A stretch of 64,000 nt of DNA from Nyssa sinensis. Its lineage: Eukaryota > Streptophyta > Magnoliopsida > Cornales > Nyssaceae. The stretch covers positions 33,837,076 through 33,901,075 of the forward strand of contig CM018037.1 in the NCBI GenBank assembly GCA_008638375.1, read 5' to 3'. The notes under the pieces were generated by a model. It worked only from the letters and a program-made list of their open reading frames with translations, was not told the origin of the DNA and did no database searches. The first letter of the stretch is position 1. Every line of letters begins with the position of its first letter. This document shows, piece by piece, positions 14,800 through 25,729 of the stretch. Made by a program: the position numbers and the translations under genes.

Positions 14800-14930
14800 C
14801 TGAAGTTTAGAGAAGAAGGGAGCGCAGCTGCAGAAGAAGGGCGGCTTCGACCTCTCCAGTGGCAGTAGGGATTCAAATAGCTTGTTTTTGGTTTATATAT
14901 ATGATTTAGTGTTAGGGTTAGGGTTTTGTT
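14800..14930 (-). promoter_or_regulatory. S20 promoter: TATA box, telo-box and 5' exon
   Basis: On the minus strand, two overlapping telo-box copies (AAACCCTAACCCTAA, complement of about 14912-14926) are followed by a TATATATAAA-type TATA box (complement of about 14892-14902). About 30 bp further on comes the non-coding first exon, ending at 14800 with donor CAG|GTATCT. Telo-boxes (AAACCCTAA) are a known hallmark of plant ribosomal-protein promoters. The exact transcription start is inferred. Confidence 0.7.
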
Positions 14931-16851
14931 GAGAGTTCAAGTCTGCATCAAATTGGATCCGATTGGCATCAAAAGCAGTGGTCCAGTAGCGTTAAAATCT
15001 GAACCCAGCCCATGTGTTGAATGGGTTGAGGCCCGAGACGAATGAAAAAAAAAATCCAATACTAAGGTTGCGTATACTTTTTCTCACGTGTTTAAATTTG
15101 ATTTGTGTTTTTCATATTGGCCAAAATATATATGTATATATATGATTTGTATGGCCGATGACCTAGACTTTTTTCCAAGATGAATGAATGAGAATAAATA
15201 AATTATCCAATTATTTATGTTTAGATTGGATTGGATATTTTTGAATTGATTTTCATTTTTAAATAAATAATTATTATATAATTGATTAAAAATAAAAAAT
15301 AAAACTATACAATATTGCATTGGATTATGATAATTCAACAAAGTAGCTTATTCAAATTTTTATGTATAAGTATGAATTTGTTGGGAAAAAAAATTCAATG
15401 GAGAGTTATTGAGATTTAATTAACTTTTTATAAAATAATTATTTCCATTCACTTATAAAATTATAGTACTGAATTAGTAGTTTTGAAGATTTTAAGAGTA
15501 AATTCAGATTAAAGTTTAAAATTACATTCAAATTTATCATTTAGCATTAGGTTTCTCTTACTTAAAAAGGGTACTTAATAAAGAAATCACTTAAAACTTC
15601 AAGTTTTAATTTTTAAACACTCAATGAATTTGTTGAACCCCTAACATGGAAACCACTAGATCTTTTTTTCCCCCAAAATTTTAATTTAATAAATATCCAG
15701 TAATATTTTCAGGCCATGGATGATCCCAACTGAGATGATCTTGGGAATTTTGTTTGCATCCAACCTATCCTATTAAACGACTTTTGAAAAAATATGAATC
15801 AAATTATTCAAATTTATCTGATCTTGAATAAAGACTCATTCAAAATCAACTCGTGCGAGCCACCATTGAGACCAACTCAAGACAAAAACAAGTCACCAAA
15901 CTACTTGAAAACAAAACAGTTACTTGGAAATAAAAACAAGTTATCAAGCTCCTTGAGCACAACTAAACTAAAGACACCTTTGAGACGAACTCTACACAAA
16001 AACAAGTCAAATTTATATATAATTTAAGATTTTCTACCTTTAAACTCAACAATCTTTTTTTTTTTTTTTTTGGCCGGTGAGGGGGAGGGGGTGTGGATTT
16101 TTTTAAAACTGCAATTTTTAAGCCAAAATTGGTTTAATTGATTGGACGGAAGCTGTCATGCAACATTAGATTTAAAATGCATTAGGAAAATACCTTTCCA
16201 TAGAAGCAACCAAAATTAGAGAAATGTACCATGAATAAGGCCTTCATTGGTTCGTGGATATTTGAATTCTTACCATGTTCACACTGCCGAACCTCCATTG
16301 AAAAATGGAGAACACCATTTGCTGTCTTGAGAAAGTCTAGCTCCGGTCGCAGCGATCCAAAACTCAGATTGTGATTGGTGCATGCAACTCATGCGCTACA
16401 CTGAGTTTTGAATCACTACCTCGAACATTAAATAAACCCATACTTCTGCACCACATCTGAGAAGGGCATAAATCTTCAATAGATAGGATCAAACTATAGC
16501 AGGTGGGTAGCTCCTTGTTCACTAGAGAACTACCAAACCATACTATTTTTTATGCAAACAGGATGCTAAAAATGGTAAACAAAAGTAGAATTAAGATCCC
16601 AACAAGTAGGATTAGTAATGGCTGTAGCATATCAATCTGAGAATTCAGTACCTTCCAACATTCGGAATCTAATGGAACAAACCAATAAAACAAGGTAAAA
16701 GGATAAGCGAGCAGTGTTACACCTCTAAATGATTATAAAGCTTAGATAATTGTTTACATATACAACAGGACTTCGGGTATAGAATATCACATATGCTCAA
16801 GGAAACATCTGAAAAGGAGACAGACGAAAGCAAAATCTCATTGACAAAAGC
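14931..16851. other. Intergenic DNA between the S20 promoter and the pICln 3' end
   Basis: No supported gene. It is AT-rich to about 16050. From about 15840 to 16010 a short motif (ACNAAAAACAAGTYA) recurs several times. GC rises slightly after 16200, where the 3' untranslated region of pICln (minus strand) probably begins before its stop codon at 16852. Confidence 0.5.
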
Positions 16852-19321
16852 TCATTGGCGGCCATGGCTACTCTCGCCCCCCATCTCCTCTGCGTCCTCA
16901 AACCGGTGATCATTGATTTGAAGCTGCAGTGCACATTAAAACCAACTCAATGCCCAGTAATAATTCCAAATGTCATTTGAAGAAAAAAATAAGCTGTGGA
17001 AGCCGTAACTGATAGGAAAATTTCAACAAGTTTCTAGATGCAACTACATATATCTGCACAGATTGATATTTTCCTAGCTTCAAAGTAAAATCAATTTTAT
17101 ATTTTTCTTAAAAACCAACAAAAATGTTGTTACACAAAGTGCTTTAAAATTCTAAAAAATAATTTAGAAGCTGTCTTTTGCATCTCTAAGTCCATTCAAC
17201 CTTTCACAATTTTTTCTCTCTTTTTATGCCTCTTTATTGAAAATCAACTCTCTTCACAGGAGTTTAAACTTATATATCATTTATTATCCCTGCTTCAACA
17301 ATTTTTTTTACCAAAAAAAAAAAAACAATAAAAAGATGATCACCACAATATCTCATGATTCCCACATACTAGTATATCTGGGATAAAGAGAAATCATTAA
17401 AACCCCTTTTCTAAAAATATTATCTCTTGACATTAGAATACATAAACAAACAAAACCAACTGGATAGCAATTAGCTTAAATAATTAAATCAACTTAACAA
17501 GAAAACACGAGTAAGATAAAAACATAGACATGGAAAGCTAGATTTGACAACTATTGTAGTTATAAAGGACATGTTTGTAAGAATTCAAGCATTAAGAAAA
17601 ATGGACAACTACAGGCATACCTGAAGCACTGTTTGAGATAGGTCATGATCCCCATTTGAATAACCAATTGCGCTGGTAGGATTGGGAGAGAGATGCCACT
17701 CAGACTCTTCTGGATCTAGAGATGCCACCATGTAACAAACCAAATAGTTCATGAAAATAAAATAAAATCAATTTCCGAGAAGCACCAGTGTTAGTTTGTC
17801 AAAACTGTACCTGAGGCCTCAAATTCCATCTGATCAGCACTAAAAATCCAATTGTGTTCCTCTTCCTCCTCTGCAGAAAGCATAAAAAAAAATGGACAGA
17901 GTGGTTGGCTATCATGGAATATAAACAGTCAAAACAGCATCAAAAACATAATTTTTGCAATGATTTTTTGCCATAATTCCAGGAGGTTAGGACTCACCCT
18001 CAATAGGTTCAGGATTTAGTTCGGCACATTTGCAAAATATCTCAAACAGAGTATCCACTGTCAAGCAAGAAGTCAAGAAAATTACTCTTCACCATTGAAG
18101 AAGCATCAATGCAACATCAAATTGTAATACTATAGAAGCACAAAAAAGATATCAAACACAAGTTTATAAGAGTAAGACTGGAGGATACATTGGCTAGGAT
18201 CTGATGGCACAAGCCTCATCTCTGTGATCTTTGATAAGTCTAATGTTCCATTACATTCTGAATCTGAGCCCTCTGACTCTTCATCATCATCCTCAGCTTC
18301 AGTTTCAATCTTCAAACAAGAAATATAAATGAGAAATTTATTGTGTCGATGGCAATAAATTTTCCAAAACAAAGAATCAAAAGTAGATACTTAGTGAGTT
18401 TGCAGTACATCAACACAGGATAAAGATTTGAAGACAGGCAAAAACCACGGGATAGGGAGGGGCCAAACCACACCATCGAACCCTTTATAGAAACATGTGG
18501 TCCACCACTGCCTTCAACATAATAGAGTTGGGATAAACCAGTACTTATCAAATCATTAACCACTAAACATTTATTACTTTTACTTGAAATTTTGGTTGTA
18601 ACACATGCAAAATATATGTGATGCCCAAATGAACCTAAATAATTGAAAGTTGAGACAAAGTCACTGGATTTTTATTATTCAGTACATTTTTTGAGATAGA
18701 GCCCTCCAAACGCAGGTTGAAGTTCAAGTGTGCGTATATATGCTCTGTTTGGATATATATATATATATATATATAGCGGTGTTATGTCAGAAATAATGGT
18801 TGCTATCTAGACATGTTTTGGATTATCACATTGTTGAGTAAAAAAGAAAACAAAAGAGCTAAAAAATCTTTTACCATTTTTAACTTTTGAAATGTGCGCT
18901 AAAACAGTGGGGCACTGAAATGCCTCAATTTTAGTTCACGATACAAAATTTCGGCTCCACCTCAGAGTGTAGATGTAAAGTTTGTTTCTTCACAATGCAC
19001 ACCAAATCCAAACAAAAAAATATTAATGACTAAATGTCTTTGTTAGTTCCCATGATAGCTAAAACCCTAAGTCCTAAACCTTGATACAGAGCCGATTCAT
19101 AAGCATCAATGACCAACACAAAAAAAAAGTATTGATTGTACAACAAATCGTATACCTGAGTATATAAACATGGAGATGGGTAAGCCTCCGGGTCCGTTGA
19201 CACGGCATGAAGCGACACGGACAAGAAATCAACCGCATAACCTTTCGCCCTGTCCCCGTCGCTCAACCACACCACTTGCCTTCACAATTCACCACAACAC
19301 ATTCAATAGAGTCACAAACAC

Positions 19322-19366
<45 letters not shown>

Positions 19367-19552
19367 AGGGAGAGGGGGAGTATACTTAGTGGAGATGTAG
19401 AGAGTGCCAGAGGACTCGGGGGAGCGGTTGCCTAGGACGATGGAGACGCCAGGCTGGACGTGCATGAGTTCCTCCCCATTGTCGGCGTCGAGGAGTGGTT
19501 GTCCGGCACCGTCGCCCACTCTATCCGTGAAGAGCCGTAACCCTAGCACCAT
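16852..19552 (-). CDS. ICLN: pICln (ICln), methylosome/Sm-protein chaperone
   Basis: Seven coding exons on the minus strand: 19386-19552, 19156-19279, 18189-18309, 17998-18057, 17811-17870, 17621-17715 and 16852-16923. All phases join, giving 232 residues, close to the usual plant length. The PH-like fold starts MVLGLRLFTD; the conserved core GVSIVLGNR...ESSGTLYIS is followed by VVWLSD, then GYAVDFLSVSLHAVSTDPEA. A Glu/Asp/Ser-rich acidic segment (about 99-115) and the second half of the fold (EMRLVPSDPSQLDTLFEIF) follow, then an acidic tail ending ESSHGRQ. pICln holds Sm proteins for PRMT5-dependent arginine methylation and snRNP assembly; the older name, chloride-channel regulator, is historical. 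The exon 2 acceptor is chosen at 19279 because it restores the reading TKQVVWLSD. A (GA)17 tract lies in intron 1. Confidence 0.94.
19326..19359. repeat. (AG)17 microsatellite in pICln intron 1
   Basis: Uninterrupted AG dinucleotide run of 34 bp between the first and second coding exons of pICln. It lies about 27 bp from the exon 1 donor at 19385/19384, and on the transcribed strand it reads as CT repeats. Confidence 0.95.
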
Positions 19553-19603
19553 TTTTTTGGCGGAGCACTGATTTCGATGCCTTCCGTTCTCACTTGTTTG
19601 CCT

Positions 19604-19634
19604 CTAGGGTTTATTAAGTTAAGTGGGCGCCAAA
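19604..19634 (-). promoter_or_regulatory. Telo-box-like and E2F-like motifs upstream of pICln
   Basis: Read toward the gene on the minus strand, TTTGGCGCCC (complement of 19625-19634) matches the E2F consensus WTTSSCSS. About 13 bases closer to the gene is AAACCCTAG (complement of 19604-19612), one base off the telo-box AAACCCTAA. Both lie 50-85 bp upstream of the start codon. Telo-boxes and E2F sites mark genes of growing, dividing plant cells. Function here is inferred from the motif only. Confidence 0.5.
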
Positions 19635-20094
19635 TTTTATCGCGTGTAGAGTGAAGGGTTTATGTGTTAATTATTTCCTTTTCTTTTATTGTGTGATATA
19701 CAGAGGAGAGATATTCTAATAATTAATAATTATTTAATAAAATTATTAATTATTAAATTTAACTATAAATTTTACCATTAAAATAAGATATAAGTATACA
19801 CTTATTAAGGTTGATCAATTTAATTTGAGAAAATATATATTTAATTTAAATTATAAGAAAGTTTCTAATATTTTTTATTACTAAAAATATAATATTACTT
19901 ATAATTTTTATATTATATTGTTATGTAAGTATTCACATCTTCTATTTTAATAATTAATAATATAAAATTTTTAATAAATTTATTAATTATTTATCAATTC
20001 CTTGAAAATCTGTTAGTAAATATAGACTTTTAAGTTATTAAATATAAAATAGTTAATTGTATGTCAAGGATGATTTTTCAAACTCTTCCTATCT
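19635..20094. other. AT-rich intergenic DNA
   Basis: Nothing but AT-rich sequence with imperfect TAATTATTAAT-type palindromic words. No coding frame. Confidence 0.6.
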
Positions 20095-20103
20095 TATTTT
20101 AAA

Positions 20104-20407
20104 GGGTTAATTACATTTTAATATATTGAAATCTTGTTCCAATTTTAATTAAAATTTTTAATTGAAGTCAATTGCAAACCACTGTTAACGACCGTCCCAA
20201 ATTGATTACATTTTAGTACCTTATAATTTTATATAAATTTTAAAATAATATCATGTAATTATATATAAATTTTAAATAAAACCCTATAATTTTATACTAG
20301 TCTTAAGAATTTAGGACAGTCATTAACAATTAATTATTACAATTGATAATCGAAAATCTTATTTGAAATCAAGACTAAATCTTATAATAATAAAGTATAA
20401 TTAACCC
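20104..20407. mobile_element. MULE-type MITE with 9-bp target duplication
   Basis: The 304-bp AT-rich element starts GGGTTAATTACATTTTA and ends with an inverted near-copy (complement GGGTTAATTATACTTTA). It is flanked by identical 9-mers TATTTTAAA at 20095-20103 and 20408-20416. A 9-bp duplication points to the Mutator (MULE) superfamily. Matching subterminal pairs (ACCGTCCCAAATT / AATTTAGGACAGT) lie further in. No coding capacity. Confidence 0.8.
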
Positions 20408-20416
20408 TATTTTAAA

Positions 20417-23400
20417 ATGTAATATAATGCAAGGGAATGAACAAAATTATAAGATGAGTGATTAATTGAATCTAAGAAATTAAGTTAAACTCGACAAGTT
20501 TAATTAATGTCTTTAACATTATCTGAAAACTAAGTAACTCAAATTCATAGTGACTAGAAATTCACTCAAAATTATTTGTTAATAAAGAGATAAATCCAAG
20601 TTTTATTTGGAAACTAGTTAATTTTTCAAGCAAGTGTACAAAAACATTTGACATCCTCCCTTCTGATAAGTTAGTGTACCAACTTCATGCCTAAGCATCG
20701 TAGAGTTAAAGCCAGTGGCTGTTCAGGATTAAGGTGGTAAGGAATCATCCTTAAAAGTTATAACTTACGGACTGGATCCTGCGGTGTTTTCCCTAAACGG
20801 AGTCCCCCCCCCCCCCCCTCATTCTACCTCGTCTAAAAATTAATTTTATCAATTTTTTAAGATTTAAAATAATCAACTAATATTATTACAAAAAAAATAA
20901 TCTACATACACACATATATATATATACACACACAAATCTATAATCTATATATGTCCATACAAATTTGAACAAGCGAATTGGAAAAGATGAACTTCATGTC
21001 TGAACTGGAGGCCAGCTAGTGAACATGCTGGAGAGGTGGAATCATTATTTATATACTACTCCCTGTATCGTGGTCACTACAAAGCACCTGCTGCTGTTCT
21101 TGATTTTTCAGAAAGAATCTGTTCTCATTGTAAAGACCAGCAATAGCTTATCAATAATCCAGAAATATAATCGAGTTCAAGGCGGTTTTCACATTTAAAC
21201 TCATTTAAAGCAAGAGGAATAAGGAGGAGGAGGAGGAGGAGCAGAAGACGAAACTATCAAAAGGCTTCAATGCCAAGAAAACTTTACATCACACACAGGT
21301 CTGACAAACCTGAAACAATATACGTATCCCAAATACTTCTAAACGATGATAGGTTTCCAAATGCTAGAAGACTATAGAACATTCCTTCTAAACATTGGAA
21401 GCACAAATTGTTAATTGGCAGCACACAAAAGAAAACTGAAAAATGAAAATGAAGAAGATGGCAAATCAAATGCAGTTCCAGAGTGCCAGATAAAATACTA
21501 AAAATTAAAGCTTGCTCCTTCATGCAGATGAACAATACAACCACCAATTCCAAATCACCTGCATGTGAAAATTGAAGCTCAAACAGTTAGACTCGGTATC
21601 AATTATAAGCTGATTACGCAATCTTATCAAATATTCAGATCTGAATATAACAACGGCATGGGAGAGAATGAAGCCGATTGTGTAAAAAGTGCACATAGAA
21701 TGAGTTACAAAATAATTATTAGCTCACATTTTCCCCTAGAGCCACTCTTTTCTTCAAACAAACAACCTCTGAATATTCACGAAACAAAAGCACAGTCAAT
21801 GTATGGTCTACAAACACTAAGAGATAAATGTGACCACGCTCAATCACTTCCTTTGCATGCTTGTGATAGTTTAACACAATTTAAACTTGTTTTGAAAAAA
21901 AATAGGCCATATTTTCCCCCAAAAGCGCTAATAAGGCATTGAGTTCAGAAGTACAACTTAGTACTTGTCCCTACAATCCATGTACATGGGCACAAGTATC
22001 ACACTCCAACACGGACATGAGATGTTGGGCATGGTAACCTCCACATTTATTAGGATACGACTTATGGAAGTTATATAACTTCATGGGGTCGTGTCTTGTT
22101 AGCACAGGAGATACAAAAGTATTAGGCAAATTCCATAGTAGTGTAAATGAGATAAGTCCTTAGGCATCAAATAGCTAAATTAGTAGAAACTTCATTGTAG
22201 AATTCATAATAGAACTGCTCAACATCACAGTTATGCAAGTGTCCAAACTGGTTTCAAAGACGTAGTCCTGCAGGTTTGGTTGACCAGTGTTTAACACACT
22301 AATCATCGGCAGAGGTGTAAAAGCCACGTCACAGCTTATCCCAACTTTATGGGGTTGGCTACACAAATTTAGTTCTCTTAGTCTACTGTGCCAAGGGCCA
22401 CAATATTTTTTGTTTAGAATTGAAAGTAATCATGCCTCCTGTCACTTTAGTCTATAACCTGGTAAAGCGTACAAATCATCCAAAAAGTTTTCACAATGAA
22501 TGTTCTAAAACTTTACATAATCTAATTTTCAAGACCCAAAATTCAAAATTATGCTATTCCAAATAATAATAATAATAAATCATAATAATAATAACAACAA
22601 TAATCTCAGCATGAAATCCTTTGAGCAATGCAAAAAGTTTCTACAATGTTAGTAACCCATTTTTTTAGGATTTTTTTTGTTGATAAGTTCCAATTATAGT
22701 AGCCCACTTGAATCCACAAAAAGAATTGAAAACAAGAATTAATCTTCAAAAAAAATATCTGAACTGATCCAGTCTTTGGGAGACGGGAGAGGCAAATAGT
22801 GTAGAAGAGATCTCACTCACAAAGGGACCTTCGAGCCACCAGTTGGCCAATGTTAGCAGGGAACACTACTTATATGTGTGAATTGAGAGAGATTCGAGTG
22901 GAGAAACATTGCAAGGCTAGATTCTTAAAGATGAATGAACCACATGAATTTTTTTTGGGCTCAGTAACGAGCCACGTGAAATTTAACTATATATAATAGT
23001 AAGATTATATTATTTTTATAATTTAATTATGGGGGACTTCATAATTAATAATCATGGGAGACACAAAAGTTATTGATTAATAAAATTAATAAGTTTTAAT
23101 GTACTTTTACTTTATTGTCTACAAAGCCTCCACACATATATACAACTTTTCTCAACCAAAAAAGAAAAATCTTATACACCTATTTAATTATGTTTTTGAT
23201 ATTTTTCCAATAAAAATATTATTGTTCAATTTAAGATATGAAAAAGCTCTTGATGTCCTTCCAAAATAAAGAACATTGATCTAATTAATCAAAACATGAC
23301 ACATATATTTATGAATACATATGTGTACAAGTACTTATTTCATTCTAATAATAATTAACACAATAGTGTTTTTTGAATTAATCAATTATTAAGTAATAGA

Positions 23401-23931
23401 ATTATTAATTATCTACCCTGGAACAAAGTTGATTCCTAAAAAAAAAAGACATTATTCAATGACAGATCCCAAAACTTAGAATAACTTTGTTATTTTTGTT
23501 TATTCAAAAAAAAAAAAAAAATTGTCAACTTTGTTGTAAAATGGATTGTTCAAAGGTGGGATACTGGGGGCCAATTTTAGGGCTGTTCCAAAATCCCAAT
23601 TATGCGATCGATATTTTGCAGGCATGAAGGTTTGTTAATTATTGGGTCTAAATCTAAAGGATTTAGGTTGTTATGGACCCATGGTTATCGGTTAAGACCT
23701 TCACCGGATCCAGAAAATCAAATTTGATTCAAATCCAATCTACTCCATTAACAGGAGTACTCTCACAGTTTTAACCCATGATCTTTTGACCTGCTTGCTT
23801 TCCCGACAACGGCTACATTTTGGCCACATTATTTTGATTCGACCCCTCATTCTTTATTATAGATGACCAAACCAAACCAAATCAAATCAACCAACGTTTC
23901 TCACCTTTATGACAATTGATGTTGCCTCTAA
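20417..23931. other. Intergenic DNA, no confident gene
   Basis: The stretch contains a run of 15 C at 20804-20818, a GGA-triplet run at about 21222-21242 and an (AAT)n-like tract near 22564-22600. Open frames at 21284-21553 (minus) and 21565-21942 (plus) show no recognisable domain or splice-consistent extension. On the minus strand, bases about 22760-22930 hold a TATA-like CATATAAGTA followed by a less AT-rich 130-bp block ending in a CAG. This could be the start of an unrecognised non-coding transcript, but that is weak. ATCCCAACTTTATGGGGTTG at 22339 resembles a word common in dispersed plant repeats. Confidence 0.4.
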
Positions 23932-24172
23932 GGCCATGTTTGGTATCATGAATAGAATGGTCATTCCATAAAATGAAATAGGAGATTGAATGGAAATTGC
24001 ATGAAATGAAATAGAGATTACTCAACTGGGCCAAATGAATGCTTAGAATGATTTTTAATGAAATGCCCATTCATGAAATAAGTATTCCCAATCATACCAA
24101 ACAAGAATAAAGAATGAAAAAATTAAAATGGGTATTCTTGGAATGCCCATTCCACCATACCAAAGATGACCC
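23932..24172. mobile_element. Tourist/Harbinger-like MITE
   Basis: About 241 bp with terminal inverted repeats: left GGCCATGTTTGGTATCATG, right (complement) GGGTCATCTTTGGTATGGTG. Both are followed by GAATG..CATTCC blocks. The G-rich start followed by TTTGGTAT is the pattern of PIF/Harbinger-derived Tourist MITEs. The left flank triplet is TAA; the right flank is CAA if the element ends one base earlier, so the target duplication is imperfect. No coding frame. Confidence 0.65.
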
Positions 24173-25446
24173 AAGTTCTAGGAAAAAAGCATATCCAATT
24201 GTGTCACCTTTATAACATCTTTTAGAGTTGTTTAAGCTACAATACCTGCATGCATTTATTGATGGTACAATAATCTCTTCCATTACAGGTATAGCTAAAA
24301 ATTACAAATATTCCGATTCATAGGAATTTGATGTGCACCAATTTTGCAACTTTCTTTAGTATCTTAGTAGGTTCCACATATAACCCATACTCATTCTTTG
24401 GCCGATGTTGTCTTTGTTCTTGCAAATAATGGTAATCAAACCTAAAGGACACCTGGAAATGTAGAGTTACTACTTGCCCTTCAAATTGTAAAGATTTTAC
24501 AATTTGAAGGGCAACCACGCTGAATCCTCATTTTTCTGACATCTAAATCATTCATTGATGCCCAGTTGACATGGAATCACCAACGAACATCCATCTACAA
24601 TTATCTCAATAAGGCCATGTACTTTGCAACCTTGACTTACCCATAACTTGGCTAAATGTCATATTTCCAAGAGTGTGATCGAGAATTTCAATTGTGTGCA
24701 GAAAACTGGTAATAGAGAAGCTAAGGATCTTACTTTGCTCCTCCACCTTAATTACTTGTCATGTCGTTCATTTCTTACCAACCTTCAAGGATCCTATAAT
24801 CTAGAATCTAGATTTCAGTGGATATTTTTTTCCAATAAATTACTCTCATTCCCCTCACCACCATTTCCAAGGTAAGTTGATTTAGCAATCCAATGCCCAC
24901 TGACATTAAAGCAATCAATTGGATAATGACACGCGACTCCCACGAGATATTTAACAATTACAATTTGTTACAAATGACGAAAGGCAAACAAAGCTTCATC
25001 CCCTAACAGTTGAACCCAAAACTGATTGTGTATATGATTATGTTAAACACATGATGCAGCCCACACAAGGCTCAGGAAAAAAGCAATTTCAGAGATGAGA
25101 GAAATTTCGAGAATTGATTGGATTTTAATAAGAAGTCCACTTGGGAGCTTGCCATAATTCTATTTGAGTCTTATTTTAGGATTTCTTTTACGTTGTTTTG
25201 TGGTTAGTTTAATTTGACATGTAATTAGGATATTGGGTCTTTATATGTGGTTTTCAGTATTATATAGGTTTTATTAAATGAATCAAAGCTCTTAAGTTTC
25301 CAATTACCGAGTGCAAATGCTATTAAAGTTAGGAATAACTAGAGTTAATATATAGCCATGTTACACTTTTTTATTCAATAGAAGGACATGTTTTAAGAGA
25401 ATAATTACAAATTTACAATTATTGTGCTCATTTAGGATTGTGTAAT
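24173..25446. other. Intergenic DNA with one perfect palindrome
   Basis: No gene recognised. Apart from the palindrome at 24475-24513 listed separately, the sequence is ordinary mixed-composition intergenic DNA. Open frames at 24092-24518 (minus) and 24648-24875 (plus) have no family resemblance. Confidence 0.45.
24475..24513. repeat. Perfect 18-bp inverted repeat with 3-base loop
   Basis: TGCCCTTCAAATTGTAAA (24475-24492) is followed after GAT by its exact complement, TTTACAATTTGAAGGGCA (24496-24513). The arms have no mismatch. It is not flanked by other visible transposon ends. Confidence 0.95.
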
Positions 25447-25454
25447 GCAATTAT

Positions 25455-25721
25455 TTTAAAGCACAGACACTTTATTTTAACTCACGTGTCCGTATGGACA
25501 CCGACATTCTCGGATACTTCACAAACACTTTCCAAACACTTGAATCATAATTGAAATAACATTAAGTTTTATTATATGGTCATATAAAAAATATAAAAAA
25601 TTTATATATATTCAATGTGTCCCTAATGTGTCTGTGTCCTATTTTATTTTTGAGAAATAACGTGTTCGCGTGTCCGTGTCGTGTCGTATCTGTGTCTCAT
25701 GTCCGTATCCGTGCTTCTTAG
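25455..25721. mobile_element. hAT-type MITE with perfect 8-bp target duplication
   Basis: The 267-bp element starts TTTAAAGCACAGACAC and ends TATCCGTGCTTCTTAG (complement CTAAGAAGCACGGATA). It is flanked by the identical octamer GCAATTAT at 25447-25454 and 25722-25729. Subterminal CGTGTCCGTATGGACACC and GTGTCCGTGTCGTG words repeat in inverted sense. No coding frame. Confidence 0.82.
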
Positions 25722-25729
25722 GCAATTAT

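Noticed and set aside
19170..19400. Plus-strand frame ending in an Arg/Glu repeat
   Set aside because: The repeat is the (AG)17 microsatellite in translation and the frame overlaps pICln exons 1 and 2 on the other strand.
21565..21942. 125-codon plus-strand open frame
   Set aside because: No recognisable domain and codon use like random AT-rich DNA; no flanking exons found.
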